Source: Rhynochetos jubatus (Eukaryota; Chordata; Aves; Eurypygiformes; Rhynochetidae). From it: a stretch of DNA of 64,000 nucleotides. Under the pieces are notes generated by a model. The model was given only the letters and a program-made list of their open reading frames with translations, made no database searches and was not told where the DNA came from. The DNA is taken from assembly GCA_027574665.1 (NCBI GenBank), contig CM050690.1:34504357-34568356 (forward strand), in the 5' to 3' direction. The position numbers were made by a program, and so were the translations under genes. This document shows, piece by piece, positions 57,001-64,000 of the stretch; position 1 is the stretch's first letter; each line of letters begins with the position of its first letter.

Positions 57001-60000
57001 CGTACTTATGTATGTACCTAGTAACATATGCATTCACAGCTTTAGACCTACTGTTCAGATCACAAGAAACAGACCACAGAGAAGCAGAATTCAAGCAGTG
57101 CACCTTCCAGAGGTTTGTATCTGTCCCAGTCTTGAATGAGCTCATGCCCAGCCTCCTGGCTGGCACATCTAAAAGCACCTGTTTCTCAGGCATTTAACAA
57201 ATACACAGCTGAACATTCTCTCCAAGGAAAAATAATTCGATCTCTCTTTTTACCACCGATTTTCATAAGCCTAATTAAAAAACTTAACATCTGGGATTCC
57301 TATCAATTCATTAGTATTGGTTGAGAGTAACCAAGATGCTCAAAAGAGAAAAAGCCCGTTGGCCAGATACACAGCGAGCACGAACTGTACCTGTAACTCT
57401 AAGATCTGTCACACTGTTGCCCATTTTAAATCCGTAAGTCATTGATTGAAAATCTTCCTAAAAAAACAAAAATCAAAAAAGCAGTATGTAGTGAAATATA
57501 TACTGTAGGACTTACATTTTCAAGTTGGGCTTTGGGGGTTTTCTTTCTGGGTTTTTTTTTGGGGGGGGGAGGGGGTTGTTTTCTTGTTGCGTTTTGGTGG
57601 GATGGGGGATTTTTTTATTTGTTTTGGGGTGCTTTTGTTTAACTACACCAAGTATAGAAGTCCGTTTTTATTCTGCACAACTGAATACATCCGTGGTTTG
57701 GGTGATTTTCCTGCTCAAATCCAGCTTGGGGTAATTATTGTCTGCATAAATCCTTAATGAGAGTATGGCCTTCATATTTTCCTCCAGTGTCACCCTATCA
57801 AAATGTTCCAAGAACCATGCACGCAAGGTACTACTTAAGCTATTTTAGATACATTCAGTAAGAAGTGACTTGTCCAAGCTCAGCGGAAACAAAAATTGCT
57901 CCTAGCACAGAAAAATCACTCTGATTCCACTGTTAGATGGACATTCCAGACAAACGACAACCGTATTTATCTAAAGTAGAAAAACAAGAAATTAAACAGG
58001 AAGAAAACCACAAGTAAAACTACTTTCACATGGTTAGGCACAAGACTTGCATTGCTTCTGGAGTAAAATGCTTAGGTGACTCCGACACCATACAACACCT
58101 TCACTGAAGAAAACTGCATTTTAAAGAGATCAAGTCTGATACCTCTAGGAGGATGGGTTACTGCTCCTACATTATCCTCAAAACCAACAGCAGTAAGTTT
58201 CTCTAATATACTGTTTTATCTGCACTACGGAGTCTACATAAAATGTTACATATTAACCATAGGAAATAGTGAAACACATACCTCCTCAAAAACAGCTGCT
58301 TTGTTAACCTTTTCTCTGGCAATATCACAGATTTTTAGGATCCCTAGAGCAAAAGCCTTCATAGCAGGATCTTCTATGAAGTCTGGATTATGAATATAAA
58401 GGCAAGTGAATACCGTCTGTGCCAAGGAATGTCCCTCTAGCCACGTTATCTAGGGAAAAAAAGAAATTAAATGTTTTATTCATGAGACCCAAGTTCTTGG
58501 TTCTATATCTCTATTTTTTTCCCATTTTACTGTGCTTCAGTGAATCAATAAGGAAGTCGCTATCCTGACAACCTTTCATCGAGCAAAAAAGGGCAAGAAA
58601 AGGTCTCGCAGCCTTTAAACCTTGTCCATCTGCTGACTGCGGCACACAGTAAGCTTCTAAACCCCATAACGCTATCAAATTCTCGTGTGGGATAAACCTC
58701 TTCCACAAAGTTCACGTCTAATCTCTGTGACTTAAGACATGGCATTAAGCTAACAGACCATCAGATTTATAAGCTTCCTTTATATAAATACTGAACAAAA
58801 AATGCAAGTGGCTATGGAACAACTCAGTGATATTCTGCATGTTCTCTTCTACAACTTACAGCTTCTTTTCACAATCCCTTCTCTACTACTTTTATGCTGC
58901 TTTAAGCCACAGGGAAAGCTTCAGTAACTTTTCAGTTCAGAAACAATAATTTCTATCTTGAAATAGCATAAAAAACAGTAGGATCAGATTTTTAATATGA
59001 CCACTGTGCCTTTCCAAAAAAAAAAAAAAGTCAGTATTTGCGGCAAGGAGAGGACAGACAAACTATGTTAAATCATATCAAATATACAGTGACCTTTACA
59101 TGTCTTTTTGGACTAACGTAAAACGTTGTTTTAAAAAAACAAGTAATTTTGTTGATGTAATATTAAAGAGTACCTGAAAATAATTCGTATCATTTACTGA
59201 GGAAATTAAGACAATTAACAAATAACTGACAATTCACTTATTTTCTAAATGGGTTTAAGTATTTCCTTTTCTTTCTTCAATATGTGTCTGTAAGCTCAGT
59301 CTACACTGGCTGCACACAAATGAGCAGGAGTGCTGTAGGTTACTGCACACTCGCTTTCCAACACAGTCAAACACCAATACATAGAAGGCAATTAGATACC
59401 ATACATTTAAAAATGACAAATTATAACATCTTTTTACATTATTCAAAATCATACCAGATCTCTTCCATAATGATTTCTTACAATAAAAAAATCTCCAAAT
59501 CAAAATTTAGTCTCTTATAATAGCCAATGCAGATATCTAAATGGAAATTAAAATATAAATATGTTTTTTCTGCTTAGCGAAACTTTTTCCTTGAGTTCTA
59601 CTGGTTTTTTTCTTTTTAAAACTGTACTAAAGGATTGTGTTTTAAAAGCAAAAATCATTTAACATTAAGAGCAGAGAAATGCTTACCAAACAACAGAAAC
59701 ATGTATCCATTATTCCTACCAGCTCAGGTGAAGTGAGATCCTTTATTTTAATGGTGCCATCCTTAGAAAACAAACAAAAAAAAACCAAACCATCAAGACT
59801 ATGGAAGCCTATAGGCAAAACACAACGTATTATTTGTACAGCCAAAAAGAACATTACAATTTGGTTCAGACTTCAGAGTATTTGTGTACCACTAGCTTCA
59901 ATTATCAGCTCCATAATGTGCTTCAAATTCTGAAAAAAAACCTGCTTTCCCATCATTGTGTTGAACACTGACTGAACAAAGCTACTCAAAGAGAAAGCTG

Positions 60001-63000
60001 AAATAAAATCTCTGATTCATGAGTAGCCAATAAAAGTTTAAACCCAGTCAACACCTAAATCACTAAACAATACATATAATAATAAAGACTGAACAAGGAA
60101 TAATATGCAGGACCCATTTTTGAGTACTGTTTTTTACTGTGCTGATTTCAGTCAGGACAGAGTTAATTTTCTTCACAGTAGCAGATATGAGGTTGTGTTT
60201 TGGATCTGTGTTTTTTAGTTGGTGTTAAGGAGTGTTTGTGTCAGTTCATGGGCTATTTCAGCTGTTGAATCTGCACCCATGTTCCCAACTTTCTCACTAC
60301 AAGCAGCAGGAGCAGGGGAACCCAGACAGTTCAGACAGCTAACCCAAACTGACCAAAGGGGTATTTCATTCCGCAGAATGCCATGCTCAGTTTATCAGCA
60401 GGGTGGGCTGGGGGAGGGGCATAGTTTGCCCCTTTGCCAGCTTGCTGGTTTGTTAGCTAGCTTGTTCATTTAGCTCATGTGTTGGTGAGTCCACTGGCTT
60501 TCCCAGTCGTGCTGTTGCTCATGGGGCTCACTCAGGCTCTGCTTCGCTCTCGAGCTGTGGCTCTCAGGCTCTCTGGCCCTGACTCTCACTACTCAGGATG
60601 TGGTTGTGTATCAGGCAGTAAACAACTGTATCATTTGTTTTATTTTCATTACATGTTATAAGCAATATTGTTAATATTGTTAGTATCACTATAATATTCA
60701 TTCATATTCAGTTATTATATTGTTCTTATCTCAATCCACAAGGTACCTTGCCTTCTCCTATAATTCTCCTCCTCCACTGGAGGAGGTGGGGGAGGTGAGC
60801 AAGCAGCTGTGTGGTACTTCATTGCTAGCCAGGGTTAAACCACAACATTTACACTGCAGATACATGTGGAGTTTTACTGCCTTCAAGGTCAGGATCAAGG
60901 CGGCAGCAATCCTACTCGTTTCATTCAATTTGTCCAATGTATGAAATTCTGCATACATTCTACATGACTCAGATGTCCAGTATTTTGCAGAGAATTCTCT
61001 TAGTCCAGCCAAAACAAGGTCCATGTAAATAAAAACAAAACAAAAAGACCTTTTTTGTCTGTGAGTGCAGCACTTTTTCCAAAATAACAAAGTTTTTCAA
61101 TCTCCCTCCACCAATTTACCTGGACCACGCATCAGAAGTTAAGCATTACTGTCAGTGTTGTTCAACTAGCCAGACTCTGTTCAAAGCTAATGAACCAATA
61201 GTCTCAAAGTGTGAATTTCCAGCTTCTGTAAAGAAGCTGGTTTCCATTCTGCTTAGAGGGACTAACCAAGACATCTTTATACAAAGACACATTCTGGGGA
61301 AGCACCAGGCAACTTGCAAAACCAGTTCTGAAACTTATTTATTTGAGGTATCAACACCCAACAATTTCACAGTACAGTTCAGTGGAACAGTTAGCACCAT
61401 TGTGACAAGGCAGGTAACAAAAATGGTAAACATTACAAGCTATTTCTTACTTACTTATCTGAAATAAAAAAGAAAAAAAGCAATGTTCCTAAAGACAGAA
61501 AACTTAAATTATGTTGAATCATGATTAACTGCAATCTGGTAAAACTATATCATATTGTTAAAGACAGTGTGGGCAAAACCACAAAAGTCACACAAACCTT
61601 AATAGCTTGCTCGAAGTTAAGAACCTTTCTATTAACTTGGTTTCCAATCATACCAGCATCCATCTTGGGATCCATCATTTCAATGGCAGACATGGCTTCG
61701 AAAAGACCAAAACTAAGAATGCCAATAAAAAAATATTCTGAATTTAATTATTTTATACAAAACAGTCTTCACAAACCAGTGTAAAAGAATATACAATGCC
61801 AAACTGAGCACACCGTATTCATATTCTGACTACAGACAATAAGATACAGCATGTGAACATTACTACTGATCTTCAGAGATGATGGTTTTCAGGGATTTAA
61901 GGATCTCTCAACAAGTAAGCACAGCAAATAGATCCCCTGAAGTAAAAGAACACTCTTAGCCTCTTTCAAAGCTGAAGCAAACTCCTGAGTCAAATATCCC
62001 ATTACTACAGCTATGCACACTTGTTTCTATACAACTTAAAATGACATCACATCTTTTTAAAGATCACGTTGCATAATAAACTGATAGAATCACAGAATGG
62101 TTTGGGTTGGAAGGGACCTTAAAGACCATCTAGTTCCAACCCCCTGCCATGGGCAGGGACACCCTCCACTGGACCAGGTTGCTCAATCCAGCCTGGCCTT
62201 AAACACTCCCAGGGATGGGGCATCCACAGCTTCTCTGGGCAACCTGTGCCAGTGCCTCACCACCCTCTCCCAGAAGAATTTTTTCCTGGTATCTAATGTA
62301 AATTTGCCCTCTTTTAGTTTAAAGCCGTTACCCCTTGTTGCTAAAGGCCCCCCGCCCCCCCCCCCCCCCAGCTTTCTTGTAGGCCCCTTCAGGTACTGGA
62401 AGGTGCTATAAGGTCTCCCCGGAGCCTTCTCTTCCCCAGGCTGAACAACTCCAACTCTCTCAGCCTGTCCCCATTGAAAAGGTGCTCCAGCCCTCTGAAC
62501 AGATCTGCAGCCCTCCTCTGGACTCTTTTCAACAGGTCCATGATGCTAACTGAACAAGCTGTTCTTTACTATGTTACATCCAAAAAGTCAAGTAAGAGAC
62601 GTCCCCCACAAGCTATTGACAATACACGTCACAGACTGACAATATGTGCAGGTCTCATCTGTGTAAAGTTGATTTTCTTGTGCAGTTAAACAATTTATTT
62701 TCATCTTTAAAATACTTTCATCTCACGTTCTTCAATGAATTCATCAAGATTTTAGTACCTTTTTTTTTGGGGTTTTTTTTCTTAGTGCGTAGAGCTCTCC
62801 GTTTCTGTTTTAGCATGTAATTTAAGAATTACATTAAAGCAAATGAATTGTTTATCCTAAACTTGTCTGTGACATTTGAGGCAACCAGATTTAAAAGCTT
62901 AACGTCCTTGTGGCATTTTTTTAATAAAAGCACATCCAGATAAAATAGCTGAGTAGGTTCAGCAATGTCAACACCACTGATAATAAGATTTGCTGCAACC

Positions 63001-63835
63001 TTCTAATCCAGACTGATTAACTGAAAACATCAAGTTGTACTGGCACGATAAGAAATGTGCAGCATTCATACAGTTGCATCATATACAGAGTGTTGAGGAC
63101 AAATGATATGCTGAATACTTCAACTATTTTCTCAAAAGTAGAAGTTTAAAAAAGCTTAGTTGGTAATTGTGCTGGTTTAAGGCAGGAAAGAGTCCATTTT
63201 CTTCATGGCTCAGATGGCTGGCTGAAGGAGTATTTCATTCCATGGTATGAATATTCCATGAATAGGTGGGAAGTGGCCTCGGGGTGGGGAGGGGGGAAGC
63301 GTCATTAACTTTTTTTGCTAACTCTTTAGCACAGTTGTTAGCAGTCTGGGGGGAGGTTCATTTGTTAGGGAGTTGGTGGGTCGGTGGGTTTTTCCCAGTT
63401 GTGTTGTAGCCCCTCGGCTCTGGGGCTCTCTGGCTCTGACTCTCACTACTCAGGACCTAGCTGTGTGTTGGTCGGCACAACGTGAGCAATTATATCGTAT
63501 GTTCTATTGTTTTAATTACTTATGAGCAGTAGTGCTGTTAGCATTATTAGCATCACTATAACACTCATTTACATTTAATTATTAAATAGTTCTTATCTCA
63601 CTTTTACAAGCTTCCTTGTCTTTTCCTCCGTCTCTCTTCCTCCACTGGGAGAGGTGGGGAGGTGAGCAAGCGGCTGTGTGGTACTTTACTGCTAGCTGAG
63701 GTTAAACCACGACAGCAATGTTTACCAATAAGCAAACCGTGCAGGAACGTATTTGCACTAATCCTACCTAAAAAACAGAGCTATCTCGCGGGCATACTTA
63801 CAGCTTGTCATGAAGCAGTTCTCCTAACTTCAGTT
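38993..63835 (-). CDS. NAA35: NAA35 (MAK10), NatC N-alpha-acetyltransferase auxiliary subunit, 21 exons, 5' end outside window
   Basis: NAA35 is the large non-catalytic subunit of NatC (with NAA30 and NAA38), which acetylates Met-hydrophobic N-termini at the ribosome. Exons, 5' to 3': 63802-63835, 61598-61712, 59687-59761, 58282-58449, 57391-57457, 56663-56706, 56016-56066, 54001-54084, 52111-52225, 51423-51601, 50544-50603, 49261-49367, 48963-49029, 47639-47737, 46104-46282, 44195-44331, 42754-42821, 42377-42517, 40827-40949, 39684-39764, 38993-39052. All phases agree and give 683 codons plus stop, equal to human residues 43-725 with no gaps. Diagnostic stretches: [20 protein letters not shown] near the N-terminus, [20 protein letters not shown], the lysine run KKTKKKKK and the C-terminus [15 protein letters not shown]. 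One intron has a GC donor (50543). The start codon and about 41 residues lie to the right of the window. Residue numbers below assume human length for the missing part. Confidence 0.97.
39053..39683 (-). other. NAA35: NAA35 intron before last exon
   Basis: 631 bp, no repeat or exon seen. Confidence 0.9.
39684..39764 (-). CDS. NAA35: NAA35 exon, residues 680-706
   Basis: Reads [20 protein letters not shown] then GHKKDSK; donor AAG|GTAAGA, acceptor TTTAG. Phase 0 at both ends. The human equivalent is nearly the same. Confidence 0.96.
39765..40826 (-). other. NAA35: NAA35 intron
   Basis: 1.06 kb, no recognised element. Confidence 0.9.
40827..40949 (-). CDS. NAA35: NAA35 exon, residues 639-679
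   Basis: Reads [20 protein letters not shown] then [21 protein letters not shown]; donor GAG|GTAAGA, acceptor ACGCTAG. Phase 0 at both ends. Confidence 0.97.
40950..42376 (-). other. NAA35: NAA35 intron with an old CR1 copy
   Basis: 1.4 kb. Apart from the degraded CR1 at 41590-42005 it has no recognised element. Confidence 0.9.
41590..42005 (+). mobile_element. Degraded old CR1-type LINE, sense on +
   Basis: The order of CR1 3'-region phrases is kept but eroded: a GGAGAGGTCAAAGGACC-like start, CTACCTGAGAGA, CAGGCTGGGCATTAGAAAGG, and a terminal ACAGGTCCCTTCCAACCACC then TTCCATGATTT. It is clearly older than the other copies in the window. Confidence 0.75.
42377..42517 (-). CDS. NAA35: NAA35 exon, residues 592-638
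   Basis: Reads [20 protein letters not shown], then [20 protein letters not shown], then VHYLQFK; donor AAG|GTGAGT, acceptor TTTTTAG. Strong match to mammals. Confidence 0.97.
42754..42821 (-). CDS. NAA35: NAA35 exon, residues 569-591
   Basis: Reads [19 protein letters not shown] then MYK; donor AAG|GTAATT, acceptor TTTGCAG. It starts with two bases completing Val569. The following intron is 236 bp (42518-42753). Confidence 0.97.
42822..44194 (-). other. NAA35: NAA35 intron
   Basis: 1.4 kb, AT-rich. No repeat family or exon recognised. Confidence 0.9.
44195..44331 (-). CDS. NAA35: NAA35 exon with lysine-rich stretch, residues 523-568
   Basis: Reads [20 protein letters not shown], then [18 protein letters not shown], then KTKKKKK, plus one base of Val569. 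The Lys-rich run is a conserved feature of the vertebrate protein. Donor G|GTACGT, acceptor ACTGTAG. Confidence 0.97.
44332..46103 (-). other. NAA35: NAA35 intron
   Basis: 1.8 kb. It contains an A/C-rich simple tract at 45419-45475 (AAACAAACAAACAAAC-like). Nothing else recognised. Confidence 0.9.
45419..45475. repeat. (AAAC)n-like low-complexity tract
   Basis: ACAAACAAACAAACAAAAAC followed by CCAACC/AACC variants. It is T/G-rich on the NAA35 sense strand. Confidence 0.85.
46104..46282 (-). CDS. NAA35: NAA35 exon, residues 464-522
   Basis: Reads [20 protein letters not shown], then [20 protein letters not shown], then [19 protein letters not shown], plus two bases of Trp523. Donor TTG|GTAAGA, acceptor CAACAG. 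Highly conserved core of the Mak10 family. Confidence 0.97.
46283..47638 (-). other. NAA35: NAA35 intron
   Basis: 1.36 kb. A + strand open frame of 65 codons at 47392-47589 has splice-like edges but no recognisable product. No repeat family seen. Confidence 0.88.
47639..47737 (-). CDS. NAA35: NAA35 exon, residues 431-463
   Basis: Reads [20 protein letters not shown] then [13 protein letters not shown]; donor GAG|GTAATG, acceptor CTTTCAG. Phase 0 at both ends. Confidence 0.97.
47738..48962 (-). other. NAA35: NAA35 intron containing a CR1 copy
   Basis: 1.2 kb, about half of it the CR1 element at 48007-48580. No other element seen. Confidence 0.9.
48007..48580 (+). mobile_element. CR1-type LINE fragment, sense on + (antisense to NAA35)
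   Basis: It contains the CR1 ORF2 C-terminal phrase encoding [20 protein letters not shown] and [13 protein letters not shown], then GTGTCCAGAGAAGGGCAAC, then CTGGAGAAGAGGAGGCTGAG, and a 3' end with TTTCCAACCTAAACATTTC. The subfamily differs from the other copies here. The ORF is interrupted at 48256-48258 (TAG). Confidence 0.9.
48963..49029 (-). CDS. NAA35: NAA35 exon, residues 408-430
   Basis: Reads [20 protein letters not shown] then VR; donor CGG|GTAGGT, acceptor CTTTTAG. The second residue is Cys where mammals have Tyr (CYLYNN). The following intron upstream is only 231 bp (49030-49260). Confidence 0.95.
49261..49367 (-). CDS. NAA35: NAA35 exon, residues 373-407
   Basis: Reads [20 protein letters not shown] then [15 protein letters not shown] plus two bases of Lys408. 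Donor AAA|GTAAGT, acceptor CTTTCAG. Confidence 0.97.
49368..50543 (-). other. NAA35: NAA35 intron with GC donor (GC-AG intron)
   Basis: 1.2 kb. Its 5' end reads CAG|GCAAGT (GC at 50543-50542), the classic strong context for a GC-AG intron. No repeat family recognised inside. Confidence 0.85.
50544..50603 (-). CDS. NAA35: NAA35 exon, residues 353-372
   Basis: Reads [20 protein letters not shown], identical or nearly so to mammals. Acceptor AAATCAG. The donor after CAG is GCAAGT rather than GTAAGT. Confidence 0.96.
50604..51422 (-). other. NAA35: NAA35 intron with TA/CA microsatellite
   Basis: 0.8 kb. It includes an imperfect dinucleotide tract with TATATATACACACACACGCAC and CACACATACATAC (50655-50777). 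Confidence 0.9.
50655..50777. repeat. Imperfect TA/CA microsatellite region
   Basis: Runs of TATATA and ACACAC broken by short unique bits. It is of alternating purine-pyrimidine character throughout. Confidence 0.85.
51423..51601 (-). CDS. NAA35: NAA35 exon, residues 293-352
   Basis: Reads [20 protein letters not shown], then [20 protein letters not shown], then [19 protein letters not shown]; donor CTG|GTAAGC, acceptor CCCATTAG. One of the most conserved blocks of the Mak10 family. Confidence 0.98.
51602..52110 (-). other. NAA35: NAA35 intron
   Basis: 509 bp, no element recognised. Confidence 0.9.
52111..52225 (-). CDS. NAA35: NAA35 exon, residues 255-292
   Basis: Reads [20 protein letters not shown] then [18 protein letters not shown] plus one base of Asp293. 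Donor GAG|GTATGT, acceptor CTTTCAG. Confidence 0.97.
52226..54000 (-). other. NAA35: NAA35 intron
   Basis: 1.8 kb with no recognised repeat. Two - strand open frames (52413-52742, 53490-53894) show no protein family signature and break no splicing rule. Confidence 0.88.
54001..54084 (-). CDS. NAA35: NAA35 exon, residues 227-254
   Basis: Reads [20 protein letters not shown] then LIAFTKKE; donor GAG|GTACGT, acceptor TATTACAG. Phase 0 at both ends. Confidence 0.97.
54363..55460 (+). mobile_element. Long solo LTR (ERVL-like), sense on +, with an internal CR1-derived insertion
   Basis: The body has phrases typical of an abundant avian LTR: GGGAAGGACTCATATTGGAG, GTGGGAGGGACCCCATGCTG, GTGTTTTTAAGATTTG, TAACAAATTAAACTGATGC, and a 3' end CGCCAGCTGGGCCTAAATCA then TGACA. 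The right edge is firm. The left edge is tentative: GGGAA (54358-54362) against GTGAA (55461-55465) would be a 5-bp target duplication with one mismatch. A CR1-derived inverted duplication lies inside at about 54860-54985. The family name is not verified. Confidence 0.75.
54860..54985. mobile_element. CR1 fragment followed by its own inverted copy, inside the LTR
   Basis: 54862-54938 is antisense CR1 3' region (CCACTAGACCAGGTTGCTC to GGATGGGGCATCCACAACTT). It is followed by CTGGCTGTCTTCAAGGC at 54939-54955, the exact reverse complement of 54902-54918. The match then continues imperfectly to TTTTGAGC (about 54976). LTR-like text resumes at about 54978-54985 (CATGGGAAGGACTCA). Confidence 0.75.
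56016..56066 (-). CDS. NAA35: NAA35 exon, residues 210-226
   Basis: Reads [17 protein letters not shown]; donor GAA|GTAATG, acceptor CTTTTAG. A 51-bp micro-exon in phase 0, so skipping would keep frame. Confidence 0.96.
56067..56662 (-). other. NAA35: NAA35 intron
   Basis: 596 bp, no element recognised. Confidence 0.9.
56663..56706 (-). CDS. NAA35: NAA35 exon, residues 195-209
   Basis: A 44-bp exon reading [14 protein letters not shown] after two bases completing Gly195. Donor AAG|GTATTT (moderate), acceptor TTTTCCAG. Confidence 0.95.
56707..57390 (-). other. NAA35: NAA35 intron
   Basis: 684 bp, no element recognised. Confidence 0.9.
57391..57457 (-). CDS. NAA35: NAA35 exon, residues 173-194
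   Basis: Reads [20 protein letters not shown] then VT plus one base of Gly195; donor ACAG|GTACAG, acceptor TTTTTAG. Confidence 0.96.
57458..58281 (-). other. NAA35: NAA35 intron with G-rich tract
   Basis: 824 bp. It holds the G/T-rich block at 57531-57635. No other element recognised. Confidence 0.9.
57531..57635 (+). repeat. G/T-rich low-complexity tract with G-quadruplex potential
   Basis: Runs of nine and five G at 57561-57575, then GGTGGGATGGGGG (57596-57608) and a later GGGG, separated by T-rich spacers. Four G-tracts occur on the + strand, the template strand of NAA35. Its skew is opposite to the rest of the gene. Confidence 0.75.
58282..58449 (-). CDS. NAA35: NAA35 exon, residues 117-172
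   Basis: Reads [20 protein letters not shown], then [20 protein letters not shown], then [16 protein letters not shown]; donor GAG|GTATGT, acceptor TCCCTAG. Near-identical to mammals. Confidence 0.98.
58450..59686 (-). other. NAA35: NAA35 intron
   Basis: 1.2 kb, AT-rich with an A-run at 59016-59028. No element recognised. Confidence 0.9.
59687..59761 (-). CDS. NAA35: NAA35 exon, residues 92-116
   Basis: Reads [20 protein letters not shown] then CFCCL; donor TTG|GTAAGC, acceptor TTTCTAAG. Phase 0 at both ends. Confidence 0.97.
59762..61597 (-). other. NAA35: NAA35 intron with ERVL-type solo LTR
   Basis: 1.8 kb. The LTR at 60138-60847 is the main feature. No exon recognised. Confidence 0.9.
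60133..60852 (+). mobile_element. ERVL-type solo LTR with perfect 5-bp target duplication
   Basis: The LTR proper is 60138-60847 (710 bp). It starts TGTGCTGATTTCAGTCAGGA, contains GTTAATTTTCTTCACAGTAG and ends GGGTTAAACCACAACA. It is flanked by TTTAC at 60133-60137 and 60848-60852, an exact 5-bp target site duplication, as expected for ERVL. It is antisense to NAA35. The degraded TATA region (CAGTTTATCAGC) suggests a weak or dead promoter. Confidence 0.92.
61598..61712 (-). CDS. NAA35: NAA35 exon, residues 53-91, Mak10 N-terminal signature
   Basis: Reads [20 protein letters not shown], then [18 protein letters not shown]; acceptor ATTCTTAG, donor AAG|GTTTGT (below average). [11 protein letters not shown] is the most recognisable motif of the Mak10 family. 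Confidence 0.98.
62083..62545 (-). mobile_element. CR1 LINE fragment, antisense on + strand (same sense as NAA35)
   Basis: Begins GATAGAATCACAGAATGGTT, then ACACCCTCCACTGGACCAGG, and ends near CTCTTTTCAACAGGTCCATG. It carries an expanded C-run at about 62346-62369. It is a typical 5'-truncated copy. Confidence 0.93.
62346..62369 (+). repeat. Poly-C expansion inside a CR1 copy
   Basis: Six C, G, then a run of about sixteen C, at the same CR1 position as the shorter C-run at 30158-30170. Confidence 0.8.
63163..63719 (+). mobile_element. ERVL-type solo LTR, related to the 60138 copy
   Basis: The LTR proper is 63168-63714 (547 bp), from TGTGCTGGTTTAAGGCAGG to GAGGTTAAACCACGACA. It shares with the 60138 LTR the phrases TCTGGCTCTGACTCTCACTA-like, GTTCTTATCTCA, GAGGTGAGCAAGC and CTGTGTGGTACTT. 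Flanks GTAAT (63163-63167) and GCAAT (63715-63719) fit a 5-bp target duplication with one mutation. The shorter length reflects internal deletion relative to the other copy. Confidence 0.88.
63802..63835 (-). CDS. NAA35: NAA35 first visible exon, residues 42-53
   Basis: A 34-bp exon reading [10 protein letters not shown], with two bases completing Glu42 and two opening Leu53. Donor CT|GTAAGT, acceptor CCTTTGTAG. Upstream coding exons are outside the window. Confidence 0.93.
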
Positions 63836-64000
63836 CTACAAAGGAACAGAACAGGATAAACAATTACAATCATCCTTCTAGCACAACTTTTCCAGGATAG
63901 TCTTGTCACTCAAATTGATGCCAAGAGAATAAGGGGTGGGAAGCAGACCAGACATTCCTACTCCACCTTCACTTGCTTTTACTTACAAAGCACTTTCCAG
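63836..64000 (-). other. NAA35: NAA35 intron, partial
   Basis: Sequence to the right edge of the window. A GTAAGT on the - strand at 63986-63981 has no compatible exon phase, so no exon is called. Confidence 0.8.

Larger units (their letters stand above)
61713..63801 (-). other. NAA35: NAA35 intron with CR1 and solo LTR
   Basis: 2.1 kb holding a CR1 copy (62083-62545) and a solo LTR (63168-63714). No exon recognised. Confidence 0.9.

Noticed and set aside
63981..64000. Possible further NAA35 exon ending at GTAAGT on the - strand at the right edge
   Set aside because: Joining its last base (T) to the next exon, which needs one base plus AA to complete Glu42, would create TAA. The phase is incompatible, so it is intronic.
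1..64000. CRISPR arrays, bacterial operons, phage or plasmid parts
   Set aside because: No regularly spaced repeats, ribosome-binding sites or uninterrupted long genes; all coding sequence is split by spliceosomal introns.

Overview
This is vertebrate nuclear DNA from a bird. Evidence: split genes with GT-AG introns, a CpG-island promoter, many CR1 LINE copies with the typical avian 3' end (ending in repeats of ATTCTATG), and ERVL-type solo LTRs of the kind abundant in Neoaves. There are no operons, CRISPR arrays or prokaryotic genes. In birds the human 9q21 gene block lies on the Z chromosome, so a Z-linked origin is likely, but that is inference from synteny.

Two protein-coding genes fill the window tail to tail. 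GOLM1 (Golgi membrane protein 1, GP73) runs on the + strand from a CpG island and probable non-coding exon at the left edge to a stop codon at 34626-34628. Its nine coding exons join in consistent phase to a 400-residue type II membrane protein. NAA35 (NatC auxiliary subunit, Mak10 family) runs on the - strand. Twenty-one exons between 63835 and 38993 give 683 contiguous residues that match human residues 43-725 without a length change. Its promoter and the first ~41 codons lie beyond the right edge.

Layout: 1-1000 CpG island; 68-7810 GOLM1 intron 1 with a CR1 copy and an ERVL-type solo LTR; 7811-34628 GOLM1 coding exons and introns 2-9; 34629 to ~38.2 kb GOLM1 3' UTR; ~38.2-38.65 kb the short gap between the two 3' ends; 38993-63835 NAA35. 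NAA35 introns hold CR1 copies and three further solo LTRs, one of which contains an odd CR1 inverted duplication.

The two proteins are not known to work together; they are conserved neighbours. GOLM1 acts in the cis-Golgi, and NAA35 anchors the cytosolic NatC N-terminal acetyltransferase at the ribosome. I found no undescribed biological system. The most interesting points are a changed convertase site in GOLM1 (K-V-R-R), a weak GTTGGT donor with an in-frame intronic stop in GOLM1, a GC-AG intron in NAA35, and several repeat-derived structures.
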